NCBI GenBank assembly: GCA_051967755.1
Contig: JBQDYD010000001.1
Location: 310,001-374,000 of the forward strand
DNA from: UBA1672 sp051967755
GTDB taxonomy: Bacteria > Pseudomonadota > Alphaproteobacteria > Micavibrionales > Micavibrionaceae
Length of the DNA: 64,000 nucleotides
Reading direction: 5' to 3'
Part shown: positions 1 through 8,370 of the stretch, one piece after another
Layout: each line of letters begins with the position of its first letter
Numbering within the stretch: the stretch's first letter is position 1
Translations under genes and position numbers: made by a program
Notes under the pieces: generated by a model
Seen by the model: the letters and a program-made list of their open reading frames with translations, nothing else
Told to the model about the DNA's origin: nothing
Database searches by the model: none

Positions 1-517
1 CGTCATCGACGCTGCCATCAGGGGTAGGGGGCGTCACAATGGCGATATTCTCAACGCCTGCAATCACCGCAGGAACCGCAAGCATATACAGGGCGGATGG
101 GAACGCGCCCTTACCACGCGGCACATAAAGCCCGACGGAATCAATCGCGGAGACTTGTTCACCTGCATGCACGCCCGGTTGTATTTCCACCATCCAGCGC
201 GGCGGGATATGTTTCAGTTGTTCCACGTGAAACTTTTCCACATTGGCCACACACGCTCTGATCGCGTCTTTCAGATCGTTATCCAAAGAGTTTTCCGCAG
301 CCGCAAATTCCTCCGGCGATGCCTTAATATTATCGACCTTCGCACCTTCAAATTTTTCGGCATAGAGACGAAGCGCATCGTCCCCGTTATCACGAACATC
401 ATCAATGATGGGCTGTACGGTTTTGCATACGGCATCAATATCCGCCTGCGCGCGGCGCATAATACGGTTTTTTGTGGCGAGATCAGTATCCGCCCAGCGA
501 TATAAATTAATAGTCAT
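1..517 (-). CDS. hisD: Histidinol dehydrogenase, N-terminal part (cut by window edge)
   Basis: HisD makes histidine from histidinol in two NAD-dependent oxidations, the last steps of histidine synthesis, in the cytoplasm as a zinc enzyme. Translating the minus strand from the ATG at 517 gives 172 residues with no stop. The stretch reading DSVGLYVPRGKGAFPSALYM is the classical HisD region, followed by the substrate-loop part ending ...PPTPDGS at the edge. The usual length is about 430 residues, so the C-terminal part, with the zinc and catalytic residues, lies outside. It starts 21 bp after the upstream DUF1826-like gene on the same strand, so the two may be cotranscribed. A parS-like site sits inside the coding sequence at 220-235. 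Confidence 0.93.
   Translation of the reverse strand, partial: MTINLYRWADTDLATKNRIMRRAQADIDAVCKTVQPIIDDVRDNGDDALRLYAEKFEGAKVDNIKASPEEFAAAENSLDNDLKDAIRACVANVEKFHVEQLKHIPPRWMVEIQPGVHAGEQVSAIDSVGLYVPRGKGAFPSALYMLAVPAVIAGVENIAIVTPPTPDGSVDD
220..235. other. parS: parS-like site 1 (inside hisD)
   Basis: TGTTCCACGTGAAACT differs from the classical ParB target TGTTCCACGTGAAACA at the last base. It lies in hisD about 8 kb from parB. It is one of four such sites in the window. Confidence 0.6.
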
Positions 518-538
518 GAGATTTTCTTAGAACGGCTT

Positions 539-1360
539 TTATTCAATGTCGAGCGTTTTTTTCTGATAGAAAATCGCCGCGGCTTGCCCTTGATATGATA
601 TTGCAGGCGAAGACACATGCACCCCCATCTCTGCGCGCACATCAGGGTCGGTCATATCCTGTTCTTTTTGTCCTTTCATCAATATTAAATCACCCAAACG
701 CGCACTGGAAAATTCATCAACATAATCGGCGGTCATCCTTGTCAGGTGGTCATCATTGGCATCGCGCACCTGCGGGGGCAGGGCGTTTGACTTTGTTTTA
801 TCCATCAATTCCCACATTGTTTCAGACGTCACCCCGTCCAGCAGTTTTAAAGTCGCGCCTGCAAATGTTCCGTGCATAGTCAGGCGTACATCATCAACAT
901 GCATCATCGGCGATCGGCCTGCGCCGCCTTTCGGGGTAAACATTGTGTGCCCGACAATGCTCTCATCTTCATGCTCACCATAAAGCTGCGTATGCACACG
1001 ATCATATAGCGCGCGCATATAATTCATCCGTGCCTGAAATAAATCGGCAGCCTCGGGCGTGATATCAATTTCCGCGCGGGCGGCCTCCTCTAAAACGGTT
1101 TGTGCATTCATGACATCCGTAAAAGACACATCCCCCGCATAGCGTCGATTTTTCGGATCACCGTCAATGGAATGATACATCTGCGCCAATTCGGGATTAC
1201 TGTTCATCACAATCCCCGCCTTAAAAATATCGGCCTCGCGTTGCCATGCACCCTCATCACGCAGAATAACGGCGCGCGTCGTGGGTAAATTATACGCCTC
1301 GACGATGTCAGACTCATTTGTCACAATCGGATAGGCATTATTGCCAAAAAGATGATCCAT
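539..1360 (-). CDS. DUF1826-like protein
   Basis: A protein of 273 residues. The C-terminal half carries the pattern I associate with DUF1826: an HVDDVRLTMHGTFAG block (about 176-190), then GDLILMKG, then VHVSSPAI and a final hydrophobic strand ending LDIE. Conserved His/Asp residues spaced this way suggest a double-stranded beta-helix, possibly an Fe(II)/2-oxoglutarate-type fold, but that is inference and no function is established. The N-terminal half is alpha-helical and less recognisable. It is followed on the same strand by hisD after 21 bp. From memory, DUF1826 genes in other proteobacteria often sit near COG0523 zinc GTPases; here such a GTPase exists but about 31 kb away. Confidence 0.6.
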   Translation of the reverse strand: MDHLFGNNAYPIVTNESDIVEAYNLPTTRAVILRDEGAWQREADIFKAGIVMNSNPELAQMYHSIDGDPKNRRYAGDVSFTDVMNAQTVLEEAARAEIDITPEAADLFQARMNYMRALYDRVHTQLYGEHEDESIVGHTMFTPKGGAGRSPMMHVDDVRLTMHGTFAGATLKLLDGVTSETMWELMDKTKSNALPPQVRDANDDHLTRMTADYVDEFSSARLGDLILMKGQKEQDMTDPDVRAEMGVHVSSPAISYQGQAAAIFYQKKTLDIE

Positions 1361-1461
1361 GTTTCACGCCCTTGTTTTAATTATCTTTATATCGTGTTAT
1401 TTCCCGTTATGGAAACAAAAACATGCTCGACATATTTATTGAAAAGAGTATAACAGTCTAA

Positions 1462-2133
1462 ATGACAAAAGAAAAAGTTCTCATTATTGACTATGGCTCG
1501 GGTAACCTGCATTCAGCGGCCAAATCCTTCGAACATGTTATCAAAAACGAGGGGCGCGACGTCAGCGTCATCGTCAGTGATAAGCCTGAAGACGTTCTAA
1601 AAGCGGAGCGCATCGTGCTGCCGGGGCAAGGTGCATTTCGCGACTGCATGGAAAATCTGCAAAATTCCGAAGGTATGATCGAAGCGCTAGAAGAAAGCGT
1701 TCTTGAAAAAGGCACGCCGTTCCTTGGGATTTGCGTTGGAATGCAATTGATGGCCACCCGCGGAATGGAGCACGGCGTTACCGCAGGACTAAACTGGGTA
1801 GAGGGTGAAGTCATCCCGATTAAGGTGGATGATCCGTCCTTAAAAATACCGCATATGGGCTGGAATGAGCTTCATTTTATCTCTGCAACAGAACAACAAG
1901 ACAACCGCCATTTTGTGCTGCGCAATATAGATTCTTCAGAAAATTTCTATTTTGTTCATTCTTTTATGTTTCAATGTACATATACGCATCATTGTTTAGG
2001 CATGACAGATTACGGTGGATTTATTCCTGCCGTTGTCGGGCGGGATAATATGATAGGAATGCAATTCCATCCCGAAAAAAGCCATGATTCAGGGCTAAAG
2101 TTATTATCTAACTTTCTGGATTGGAAACCATAA
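1462..2133 (+). CDS. hisH: Imidazole glycerol phosphate synthase, glutaminase subunit
   Basis: HisH hydrolyses glutamine and passes ammonia to HisF, which makes imidazole glycerol phosphate and AICAR. At 223 residues it is of normal length. The class-I glutaminase nucleophile is visible as GICVGMQ with Cys91, the oxyanion region as LPGQGAF near 53-59, and the His/Glu pair as FHPEKSHDSG near 203. The start at 1462 gives the usual beginning, with KVLIIDYGSGN right after the N terminus. Its partner hisF lies downstream at 4292, separated by a GNAT gene, hisA and an opposite-strand membrane gene, so the usual compact hisH-hisA-hisF order is present but loosened. Confidence 0.95.
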   Translation: MTKEKVLIIDYGSGNLHSAAKSFEHVIKNEGRDVSVIVSDKPEDVLKAERIVLPGQGAFRDCMENLQNSEGMIEALEESVLEKGTPFLGICVGMQLMATRGMEHGVTAGLNWVEGEVIPIKVDDPSLKIPHMGWNELHFISATEQQDNRHFVLRNIDSSENFYFVHSFMFQCTYTHHCLGMTDYGGFIPAVVGRDNMIGMQFHPEKSHDSGLKLLSNFLDWKP

Positions 2134-2175
2134 GGGCGCAACGCGCGAATTATATAGCGTACCCTTATAAAAATC

Positions 2176-2193
2176 GGCCTGATAGATCAGGCC
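2176..2193. promoter_or_regulatory. 18-bp perfect palindrome upstream of the GNAT gene
   Basis: GGCCTGAT, two bases, then ATCAGGCC: a perfect inverted repeat 26 bp before the GNAT start. There is no T-run after it on the plus strand, so it looks more like an operator or mRNA leader hairpin than a terminator. On the minus strand it is followed by a T-rich stretch, but no minus-strand gene ends nearby. Confidence 0.4.
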
Positions 2194-2218
2194 CCACTGC
2201 AACTGGCAAGGAGCATAT

Positions 2219-2797
2219 ATGAGCGATCAAACGAACCTAAAGCCATTAGAGCCATCCCCGAGCGTTGAACATATCAAAGAATTCCACGCCGGTGATTTAA
2301 ATGATCTGTGTGATGCAACCGACGCCGCGATTGAAGGCGGTGGTGGTTTCGGATGGGTAAAATTACCCGAACGCGACATTCTGGAGCGTTACTGGCGCGG
2401 CGTTTTAACCATGCCTGCGCGTGAATTATTCGTTGCCCGTCTGGATGGTGTAATCTGCGGAACGTGTCAGCTCCTCAAGCCCCCCGCCAATAATGAGGCA
2501 CAAAGCTTCGCCGTGCAGCTTACGACAAACTTCGTCGCGCCATGGGCACGCGGATACGGCCTTGCGAAAATGCTGATCGAGGAAGCAGAGAGCTTCGCCC
2601 TGAAAGACGGCTTTTCCGTGATTAATCTGGATGTACGCGAAACCTTGAAAGAGGCGATGGCGCTCTATGAGCATCTGGGCTATACGCGCATCGGTGAACA
2701 CCCCGCCTATGCACTTGTGGATGACAAAGTCCTAAAGGGATATTACTACACTAAGGTGATCAATCCGAAAGTGCGCGAGGACGTCGCAAAGCGATAA
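2219..2797 (+). CDS. GNAT family N-acetyltransferase
   Basis: A protein of 192 residues with a single GNAT domain. Motif A, which binds the acetyl-CoA pyrophosphate, is visible as ARGYGLAKMLIEEAE near residues 109-123. It is followed by a strand and the ALYEHLGYTRIG segment typical of the C-terminal half of the fold. The substrate cannot be told from sequence. The start is well supported by an AAGGAG site a few bases upstream. It lies between hisH and hisA on the same strand, which is unusual for a his operon; a palindrome just upstream (2176-2193) may give it its own control. Confidence 0.85.
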   Translation: MSDQTNLKPLEPSPSVEHIKEFHAGDLNDLCDATDAAIEGGGGFGWVKLPERDILERYWRGVLTMPARELFVARLDGVICGTCQLLKPPANNEAQSFAVQLTTNFVAPWARGYGLAKMLIEEAESFALKDGFSVINLDVRETLKEAMALYEHLGYTRIGEHPAYALVDDKVLKGYYYTKVINPKVREDVAKR

Positions 2798-2893
2798 AAA
2801 TCTCCGATTAAATCTTGATTTATCACCCCAACCATTTCATTGTCTATTTGAAATAATATTAGGCCTCAAAATCGTTGTCTGGCTTCTTTTTCT

Positions 2894-2958
2894 CTGACAA
2901 GCACAAACAACGAAAAGTAGGGATTTCTACTTGAGGAAAGCAGTAACGTTGTCAGGGA
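2894..2958 (+). promoter_or_regulatory. Structured leader of hisA (candidate cis-regulatory RNA)
   Basis: The 65 bases before hisA can fold into nested pairs: inner AAGTAG/CTACTT (2915-2920 with 2927-2932), then either ACAACG/CGTTGT (2907-2912 with 2947-2952) or CTGACAA/TTGTCAG (2894-2900 with 2949-2955). The two outer pairings share bases and exclude each other. A GAGGAAAG stretch sits in the loop side at 2933-2940. Whether this regulates hisA is inference. Confidence 0.4.
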
Positions 2959-3708
2959 ATGAATGCAAATAACGAAATGATTATCTATCCTGCTATCGAT
3001 TTAAAAAACGGTCAATGTGTGCGCCTGTATAAAGGCGACATGAACAAAGAAACGGTTTATAACGACGATCCTGCGGCGCAGGGCCTTGAATGGGCACAGG
3101 CGGGCTTTTCATGGATTCACGTGGTGGATCTGGACGGCGCGGTCGGCGGCATGCCCGCAAACCACAGCGCGGTGCGCAAAATCATTTCCTCCGTCGATGT
3201 TCCTGTGCAACTGGGCGGTGGTATCCGTAATATCAGCATGATTGAGAAATGGCTCTCCGAAGGAGTAAGCCGCGTTATCCTTGGCACCGCCGCCGTGCGT
3301 GAGCCTGAGCTTGTCAAAGAAGCCTGCTATGAATTCCCCGGGCAAATTGCCGTGGGTATTGATGCGCGCAAAGGCAAGGTTGCGGTTGAAGGATGGGTTG
3401 AAGAATCTGACATCGAAGCGACAGAGCTTGCAAAAATGTTCGAAGATGTCGGCGTGTCTTGCATTATCTATACCGATATTGATCGCGACGGCACAGGCGA
3501 AGGCGTGAATATTATCTCCACCATCGCATTGGCACAGGCCACATCCATTCCCGTGATTGCATCAGGCGGTGTCGGTACATTACAGGATCTACAGTTGGTT
3601 AAGGATGCGCAGGAATATGGCGTGAACGGCGTGATTGTCGGGAACGCATTGTATAACGGCAGCATCAACCCCGCCGACGCGCTTAAGGTTGCCACAAACG
3701 CGGGTTAA
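2959..3708 (+). CDS. hisA: ProFAR isomerase (phosphoribosylformimino-AICAR isomerase)
   Basis: HisA isomerises ProFAR to PRFAR, the substrate of HisHF, through an Amadori rearrangement in a TIM barrel. The protein shows the N-terminal MIIYPAIDLKNGQCVRL with catalytic Asp, the HVVDLDGAVGG strand, QLGGGIRN phosphate-binding loop, and a second half with IYTDIDRDGTGEG (second catalytic Asp) and VIASGGVG. Length is normal for the family. The listed start at 2959 adds six residues before the usual MIIYPAID; the ATG at 2977 is an equally good or better start, since neither has a well-spaced ribosome-binding site. A stem-rich leader precedes it. Confidence 0.95.
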   Translation: MNANNEMIIYPAIDLKNGQCVRLYKGDMNKETVYNDDPAAQGLEWAQAGFSWIHVVDLDGAVGGMPANHSAVRKIISSVDVPVQLGGGIRNISMIEKWLSEGVSRVILGTAAVREPELVKEACYEFPGQIAVGIDARKGKVAVEGWVEESDIEATELAKMFEDVGVSCIIYTDIDRDGTGEGVNIISTIALAQATSIPVIASGGVGTLQDLQLVKDAQEYGVNGVIVGNALYNGSINPADALKVATNAG

Positions 3709-4229
3709 GACATCAGGTCTTTTCGCAAACAAAGATACTGTTTATCTACCTCAGTATCTATGGCGGGATGCATTTTATGGCCAGCGGCGTAATAAACTGT
3801 AATTGCGTCACCAACCTTTAGGCCTTGTGCCTTAATCCAATTTTTTTGCACCTTCGGTAGAATAATTTTCTCACCGCTCTCTAATGACTCACACGTGATT
3901 TTAATATTTGAAACTATACGCAAAAACCCATTCACCTTAAGGTTTTTAATAACGGCCTTTTGCTTCTTACCATAGATATACGCCTTCATTTGTTTAAAAT
4001 GCGCTTTCACCAAAAGGTAGATAACAAAATTAAACACGACAAAGGCGGTACCTGCGTAAACAAAGCCGTCTGCTATAAAAATAACAAAGCTTGCGAGATG
4101 AAATAAAGCAAGATAGACAAAAATAATGCGATTAAGCCAAAATAACGGCTCTGTCCTTAGATTATTTTCCGCATCCAGCTTGGCAATTATCTCTTTCAGT
4201 TCCCTCGGATAGAATAATTTGGCAATCAT
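3705..4229 (-). CDS. Small two-TM membrane protein of a local paralogue family
   Basis: A protein of 174 residues, function unknown. The start at 4229 is chosen because it has an AGGGAAGG ribosome-binding site and makes the N terminus MIAKLFYPRELKEI align with MIEKLLYPKELKDV of the gene at 47214. Two hydrophobic helices lie at about 32-51 and 54-72, followed by a soluble, strand-rich C-terminal domain with a GLKVGDAITVYY segment. A third relative is at 44274 (FKVGDKITIF). It sits on the opposite strand between hisA and hisF, overlapping the end of hisA by four bases, so it looks like a late insertion into the his operon. Confidence 0.75.
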   Translation of the reverse strand: MIAKLFYPRELKEIIAKLDAENNLRTEPLFWLNRIIFVYLALFHLASFVIFIADGFVYAGTAFVVFNFVIYLLVKAHFKQMKAYIYGKKQKAVIKNLKVNGFLRIVSNIKITCESLESGEKIILPKVQKNWIKAQGLKVGDAITVYYAAGHKMHPAIDTEVDKQYLCLRKDLMS

Positions 4230-4291
4230 CAAGCCTTCCCTTTCACCATCTGCCGTATTATAAAAGCCTTTGAAGAATAAAGGAATAAACA

Positions 4292-5053
4292 TTGTTAAAG
4301 ACCCGAATTATACCCTGTCTGGATGTTGATAATGGCCGCGTGGTCAAAGGCGTGAATTTCGTCGATATCGTGGATGCGGGCGACCCTGTTGAGCAAGCCA
4401 AGATTTATAATGATCAGGGCGCGGATGAGCTGTGCTTTCTTGATATCACCGCCACGCATGAGGGACGCGACACCATCATCCATATGGTCGAGGAAGTCGC
4501 AAATGAGGTCTTCATCCCACTGACTGTAGGCGGCGGCATTTCTGAAATATCCCATATCAGAAACCTTTTGAATGCGGGTACCGATAAAGTTTCAATTAAT
4601 TCCGCCGCCGTTAAAAACCCCGACTTCGTTAAAGAAGCCAGCGATAAATGCGGCAGTCAGTGTATCGTTGTCGCCATTGACGCCAAGGCGAAAGAAGACG
4701 GATCGGCGGGCTGGGAAATCTTCACCCATGGTGGGCGCAAAGGCACAGGCATTGATGCGGTGGAATGGGCGATTAAAATGGCAGAATACGGCGCGGGGGA
4801 AATCCTGCTGACCTCTATGGATCGTGACGGAACAAAGCAAGGCTTTAACATCCCATTGACGCGCGCAATATGTGATGCGGTAAGCATCCCCGTCATTGCA
4901 TCAGGCGGTGTCGGTAATCTGGATCACCTTGTGGAGGGCGTCAAAGAAGGCCACGCGAGCGCGGTTCTGGCGGCATCTATTTTCCATTTCGGTGAATATA
5001 CGATTGCCGAGGCCAAAGACGCGATGAAGGCCGCAGGCATCCCAACACGTTAA
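4292..5053 (+). CDS. hisF: Imidazole glycerol phosphate synthase, cyclase subunit
   Basis: HisF takes ammonia from HisH and converts PRFAR to imidazole glycerol phosphate and AICAR; it is a TIM barrel related to HisA. Visible features: RIIPCLDVDNGRVVKGVNF with catalytic Asp11, LTVGGGI phosphate loop, CIVVAIDAK, LLTSMDRDGTKQGF with the second catalytic Asp, and VIASGGVG. At 253 residues it is of normal length. The start is a TTG at 4292, supported by AGGAA six bases upstream; the family begins MLK(T/A)RIIPCLDV, which this start matches. Confidence 0.96.
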   Translation: MLKTRIIPCLDVDNGRVVKGVNFVDIVDAGDPVEQAKIYNDQGADELCFLDITATHEGRDTIIHMVEEVANEVFIPLTVGGGISEISHIRNLLNAGTDKVSINSAAVKNPDFVKEASDKCGSQCIVVAIDAKAKEDGSAGWEIFTHGGRKGTGIDAVEWAIKMAEYGAGEILLTSMDRDGTKQGFNIPLTRAICDAVSIPVIASGGVGNLDHLVEGVKEGHASAVLAASIFHFGEYTIAEAKDAMKAAGIPTR

Positions 5054-5062
5054 AAGCTCACA

Positions 5063-6217
5063 TTATCCCAGATTAAATTGATCAGGGTCGAACGTCATAT
5101 AATTCTGCTCGGCTTCGTGCTCCCCCGCATCATCATAGGCGGGCGATCCTTCCATCAAGCGTTCACACGCCAATGCAAACCGCGCATAGATTTGCGCATG
5201 TTCAGGCGGCGTGGAGCGTTTTTCCGCAAGGCCTGAGGCAATCACGCCAAGGGTTTGTAAATCTCGGGCGGCGAAGGCATTATTATCTTCCCATTTCAGG
5301 GCGTCAGATGCACTCTTAATATGATCACCCTGATGATCAAATTTTTGAAACCGCATGCTCTTAACTGTGTCCTCATCCAAACCATCAACACTCTGCGCGC
5401 CTAACCGCGCGGCGAAATCATTGACCTCCACCATCGGCCAGCCATATTTATTGCGCTCTGGTGTAAAGCCCGTAGAAGCCATCACATCAGGACGCATATT
5501 AGCCTGTTGGAACACAGCCTTGACCGCGCGCCCATCCGCATTAAAGCTGAGCATTCTTGTATCCTCAAACGCCTTGCGCGTAATCAAGGCCGCCATTAAT
5601 TCTGTCTGCGGTTCGCCTGCACCTGTGCCATGTCCAACTTCATGCCAGGTGATATTGAACTGATGCTGTGCATTTGTGCCGGGCATCGCGGTGCCTGCCT
5701 GCACGCTATTCCCGCCGAAATACTGCCCCATTTGGGCGGCGCTGACGGTTGATTGCGGAGTGACGATCACGCCGCGAATTGGGGGTTCGTAATCATCTTC
5801 GGGGAAGTGATGTGCCTTAACCACATCGCGGAAATGAATGCGCGTTGTCATCTTTGGCTCGTTCGGATTAAGACGCGCGGCGCTGATAATTCCTGATAAT
5901 TCTTCCGCGCCCTGATGGAGTTTTCGGACGACGTTTTCAAGCTCCGCCTCATCCAGATCATCAAACACACCCTGATCAATGAAATCATCTATGCGGTCGT
6001 GAATCTCGCCCTTAATCTTGCCGCTATATGGCACTTCGTTCCCATAAAGGGCGCGCAGTAATTTCGGCGCGCGTTCCAGCCAGTGCGGTGAAAAATCATC
6101 AGGGTTTAGGAAAAGTGTCGGCGTGCCGAGCGGATCTTGCAGGGAATAAGTCTGCTCTAAAATAGAACGCCCTTCGGCTTCCGTGACTGCTTTTTTATCG
6201 ATCTGTAGAAAGCTCAT
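5063..6217 (-). CDS. Putative zinc metalloprotein with HEVGHG motif (second of tandem pair)
   Basis: A protein of 384 residues that I do not recognise as a named family. It has a zincin-type motif HEVGH at 192-196, followed by GTGAGEPQTE, so Glu202 or Glu206 could be a third zinc ligand as in gluzincins. No signal peptide or membrane segment is seen, so it is probably cytoplasmic or exported by an unknown route. The start at 6217 gives the N terminus MSFLQIDKKAV, identical for nine residues to that of the upstream gene, with an AGGGATGAG site. It follows the paralogue after 10 bp and converges with hisF. Confidence 0.7.
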   Translation of the reverse strand: MSFLQIDKKAVTEAEGRSILEQTYSLQDPLGTPTLFLNPDDFSPHWLERAPKLLRALYGNEVPYSGKIKGEIHDRIDDFIDQGVFDDLDEAELENVVRKLHQGAEELSGIISAARLNPNEPKMTTRIHFRDVVKAHHFPEDDYEPPIRGVIVTPQSTVSAAQMGQYFGGNSVQAGTAMPGTNAQHQFNITWHEVGHGTGAGEPQTELMAALITRKAFEDTRMLSFNADGRAVKAVFQQANMRPDVMASTGFTPERNKYGWPMVEVNDFAARLGAQSVDGLDEDTVKSMRFQKFDHQGDHIKSASDALKWEDNNAFAARDLQTLGVIASGLAEKRSTPPEHAQIYARFALACERLMEGSPAYDDAGEHEAEQNYMTFDPDQFNLG

Positions 6218-6227
6218 CGTCTCATCC

Positions 6228-7391
6228 CTATTCCGGTATATATTCACCCGGATCAAAAGTTACGGGACGCTGATGCTCACTCTCCAAAAGGTCTTCATCA
6301 ATCAAATCATTGCCCTGCTCATAGGCGGGCGCGCCGTGGCGCAATCGCTCACAGGCCAGTTGAAAACGCGCGGCGATTTGCTTTTCCGTGTCATCTAAAA
6401 ACAGGCTGTTTTTAATCTCGCCCGCAACATTGCCAAGCTGTTCCAGATCGCCGGTGATCCATGCCTCTTCCGAATAATCGCGCATCATCTCCGCCACCAT
6501 CTGGACGCTCTCACCGATATAATCGAATTTCTGGAACCTGATATTTGTGATCGCCTCTTCATCCATGCCGTCAATTATGCTTTGCGGCAGGCTTTGAACA
6601 TAATCATTCGCCTCTACCATCGGCCAGCCGTAACTCTCACGCTCGGGGATAATGACTTGCTCATCATCAGCCAGACCAAAGTGATGGGTGATTGCCCGCA
6701 CGGCGCGCGCATCGGCATGGGCAGATAAACAAGTCGTATCCTCAAACGCCTTACGCGTGACAACGGCGGCAATGGCTTCGGTTTGTGGCTCCATCGCGCC
6801 GGTGCCGTGCCCGATCTCATGCCACATCGCGTTGAAATGATATTGTGCATCTGTGCCCGGACGATCAGGCAGCTCCGCCCCATTATTCACCATCGCCTCA
6901 TGAATATATTTTCCGCCTGTCGTTTCAAACGGCATCACAATTACAGAGCGCACAGGCGGACGGTAATCTTCGGGTGTGGCATCCTCAGGATTTCTGAAAT
7001 CATCGGGATGCGGCAATGCACCCATATTATTTAAACTGTTCGGACGCAGGCGCGTCTTCACGATCAACTTGGCAAATTCCTTGGTATCGTCATGCAATTT
7101 TTGAATGGCCTGATGCCGCGGCTCTGACGGTAAATGATCCAGATGGCCGTCTTCGTAAAACTGCGTAATCTTATCGGTGATTTCCGCGCGCGTGGTTTTA
7201 TTACTGCTAAACCCGCTCAGTGGGCGGCGTAAAATCGCGGGCATATCCTCCACCCAATGCGGGGAGAATTCCTCAGGCTTCAGATAGATCGTGGCAATGC
7301 CAAGCGGATGCGTCAGGCCATAGGTCTGATCGATCATTGATCGCCCATCCTCTTCGCTCACTGCTTTTTTATCAATCTGTAGAAAGCTCAT
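6228..7391 (-). CDS. Putative zinc metalloprotein with HEIGHG motif (first of tandem pair)
   Basis: A protein of 387 residues, paralogous along its length to the next gene. Shared blocks are MSFLQIDKKAV at the start, FSPHW near 42-46, a central IV(M/T)P strand, the WHEIGHGTGAMEPQTE motif (His191, Glu192, His195, candidate Glu201/205) and RKAFEDT just after it. Keeping all candidate zinc ligands in both copies while the rest diverges suggests that both are active, which is inference. Putative role: zinc peptidase; substrate unknown. Start at 7391 has a GCGGAA site. The pair sits between hisF and hisE on the opposite strand. Confidence 0.7.
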   Translation of the reverse strand: MSFLQIDKKAVSEEDGRSMIDQTYGLTHPLGIATIYLKPEEFSPHWVEDMPAILRRPLSGFSSNKTTRAEITDKITQFYEDGHLDHLPSEPRHQAIQKLHDDTKEFAKLIVKTRLRPNSLNNMGALPHPDDFRNPEDATPEDYRPPVRSVIVMPFETTGGKYIHEAMVNNGAELPDRPGTDAQYHFNAMWHEIGHGTGAMEPQTEAIAAVVTRKAFEDTTCLSAHADARAVRAITHHFGLADDEQVIIPERESYGWPMVEANDYVQSLPQSIIDGMDEEAITNIRFQKFDYIGESVQMVAEMMRDYSEEAWITGDLEQLGNVAGEIKNSLFLDDTEKQIAARFQLACERLRHGAPAYEQGNDLIDEDLLESEHQRPVTFDPGEYIPE

Positions 7392-7468
7392 TTTCCGCTT
7401 TAACCCGCTTGCGCCTTTATTTTATTTATCGTTATATATACGTCACATTTTAACATAAAGTCAAAGTC

Positions 7469-7816
7469 ATGAGCGACCATATTCTAGACGCCCTCTATCA
7501 GGTTCTACAAACACGCAAAGATGCAGGCGGTGAAAAATCCTATGTTGCGTCTTTGTATGAAAAAGGCAGTCCCAAAATCGCGGAAAAAATTCTGGAGGAA
7601 GCGCAGGAATTTATCGATGAGGCCTACGCCCTTGATAAAGATGCAGGCGACGCGGATGCGCAGAAAAACATCCGTAGTGAGGCCGCCGATCTGCTCTTTC
7701 ATATGATGGTGATGCTCTCCCATCACAACGTCCCGCCGTCCGAGGTTTTTGAAGTTCTCGAGGGACGCTTCGGCACGTCAGGTCACGATGAAAAGGCCAG
7801 CCGCGGGAAGAAGTGA
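7469..7816 (+). CDS. hisE: Phosphoribosyl-ATP pyrophosphatase
   Basis: HisE removes pyrophosphate from phosphoribosyl-ATP, the second step of histidine synthesis. The 115-residue protein has the expected helical MazG-like arrangement: SYVASLYEKGSPKIAEKILEEAQEFIDEA, with the metal-binding EE..E residues, then RSEAADLLFHMMVML with the second acidic motif. Length is normal for stand-alone HisE. In alphaproteobacteria it usually follows hisF directly; here a 2.4-kb opposite-strand pair of metalloprotein genes separates them, so hisE needs its own promoter. The leader has only a weak ribosome-binding site. Confidence 0.95.
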   Translation: MSDHILDALYQVLQTRKDAGGEKSYVASLYEKGSPKIAEKILEEAQEFIDEAYALDKDAGDADAQKNIRSEAADLLFHMMVMLSHHNVPPSEVFEVLEGRFGTSGHDEKASRGKK

Positions 7817-7832
7817 TACTAGATTTATCGTT

Positions 7833-8333
7833 TTACTTCATTCCAAGCTTCATAAATGTTTCTATATCGCCGATATCTATATCATGGTCGTTCTTATATG
7901 CGCAGATGCCATATTCTTCTTTAGTTTCCAATTTCTGTTTAAAGGTTTTTTCACCTATAATTGAAAACAGCTTTTGAAAAAGATATTCTTGTTGTTCTGA
8001 AGAAAAGCTTGCATGGACTTTTTCTTCTTTAGTTTCATTAATTAGATGCAATTGAAACCCAACGTCATCTGGTCTCGATGTAGAAGCATACCCGCCAGAT
8101 TCTGTACGATATATCCCTTGACTAACGTCATAAATCACAGATTTTTTACCAAAATAACGCCCTATAATCGGCTTATAAACACGCCCTTCAGTATCTGTTT
8201 TTGTTTTTTCTAAACAAACATACTTCAGTTTGTTTAGATTTTTTTCATAGTCATATTGTGCGTTGCAGGCTGTGATAGCAAACAGAGTAGCAAAAAACAC
8301 AAAAAAGATTTTGTATTGGTTTACTCCAATCAC
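7833..8333 (-). CDS. Predicted lipoprotein, unknown function
   Basis: A protein of 166 residues with a short basic start, a hydrophobic stretch and a lipobox-like ITAC at about 20-23, so probably lipid-anchored after signal peptidase II cleavage. The rest is soluble and matches nothing I know. It begins with GTG at 8333, with GGGAG about ten bases upstream; no other Met is available near the N terminus. The base composition is visibly more AT-rich than in hisE or parB on either side, which suggests separate origin. It lies downstream of parB-facing intergenic sequence and converges with hisE. Confidence 0.6.
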   Translation of the reverse strand: MIGVNQYKIFFVFFATLFAITACNAQYDYEKNLNKLKYVCLEKTKTDTEGRVYKPIIGRYFGKKSVIYDVSQGIYRTESGGYASTSRPDDVGFQLHLINETKEEKVHASFSSEQQEYLFQKLFSIIGEKTFKQKLETKEEYGICAYKNDHDIDIGDIETFMKLGMK

Positions 8334-8370
8334 TATCCGGCTCCCCTAGTTTATCAATACTGAACAGAAT

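Noticed and set aside
539..983. Plus-strand open frames opposite the DUF1826-like gene
   Set aside because: Antisense shadows: no ribosome-binding sites, and the opposite frame matches a family.
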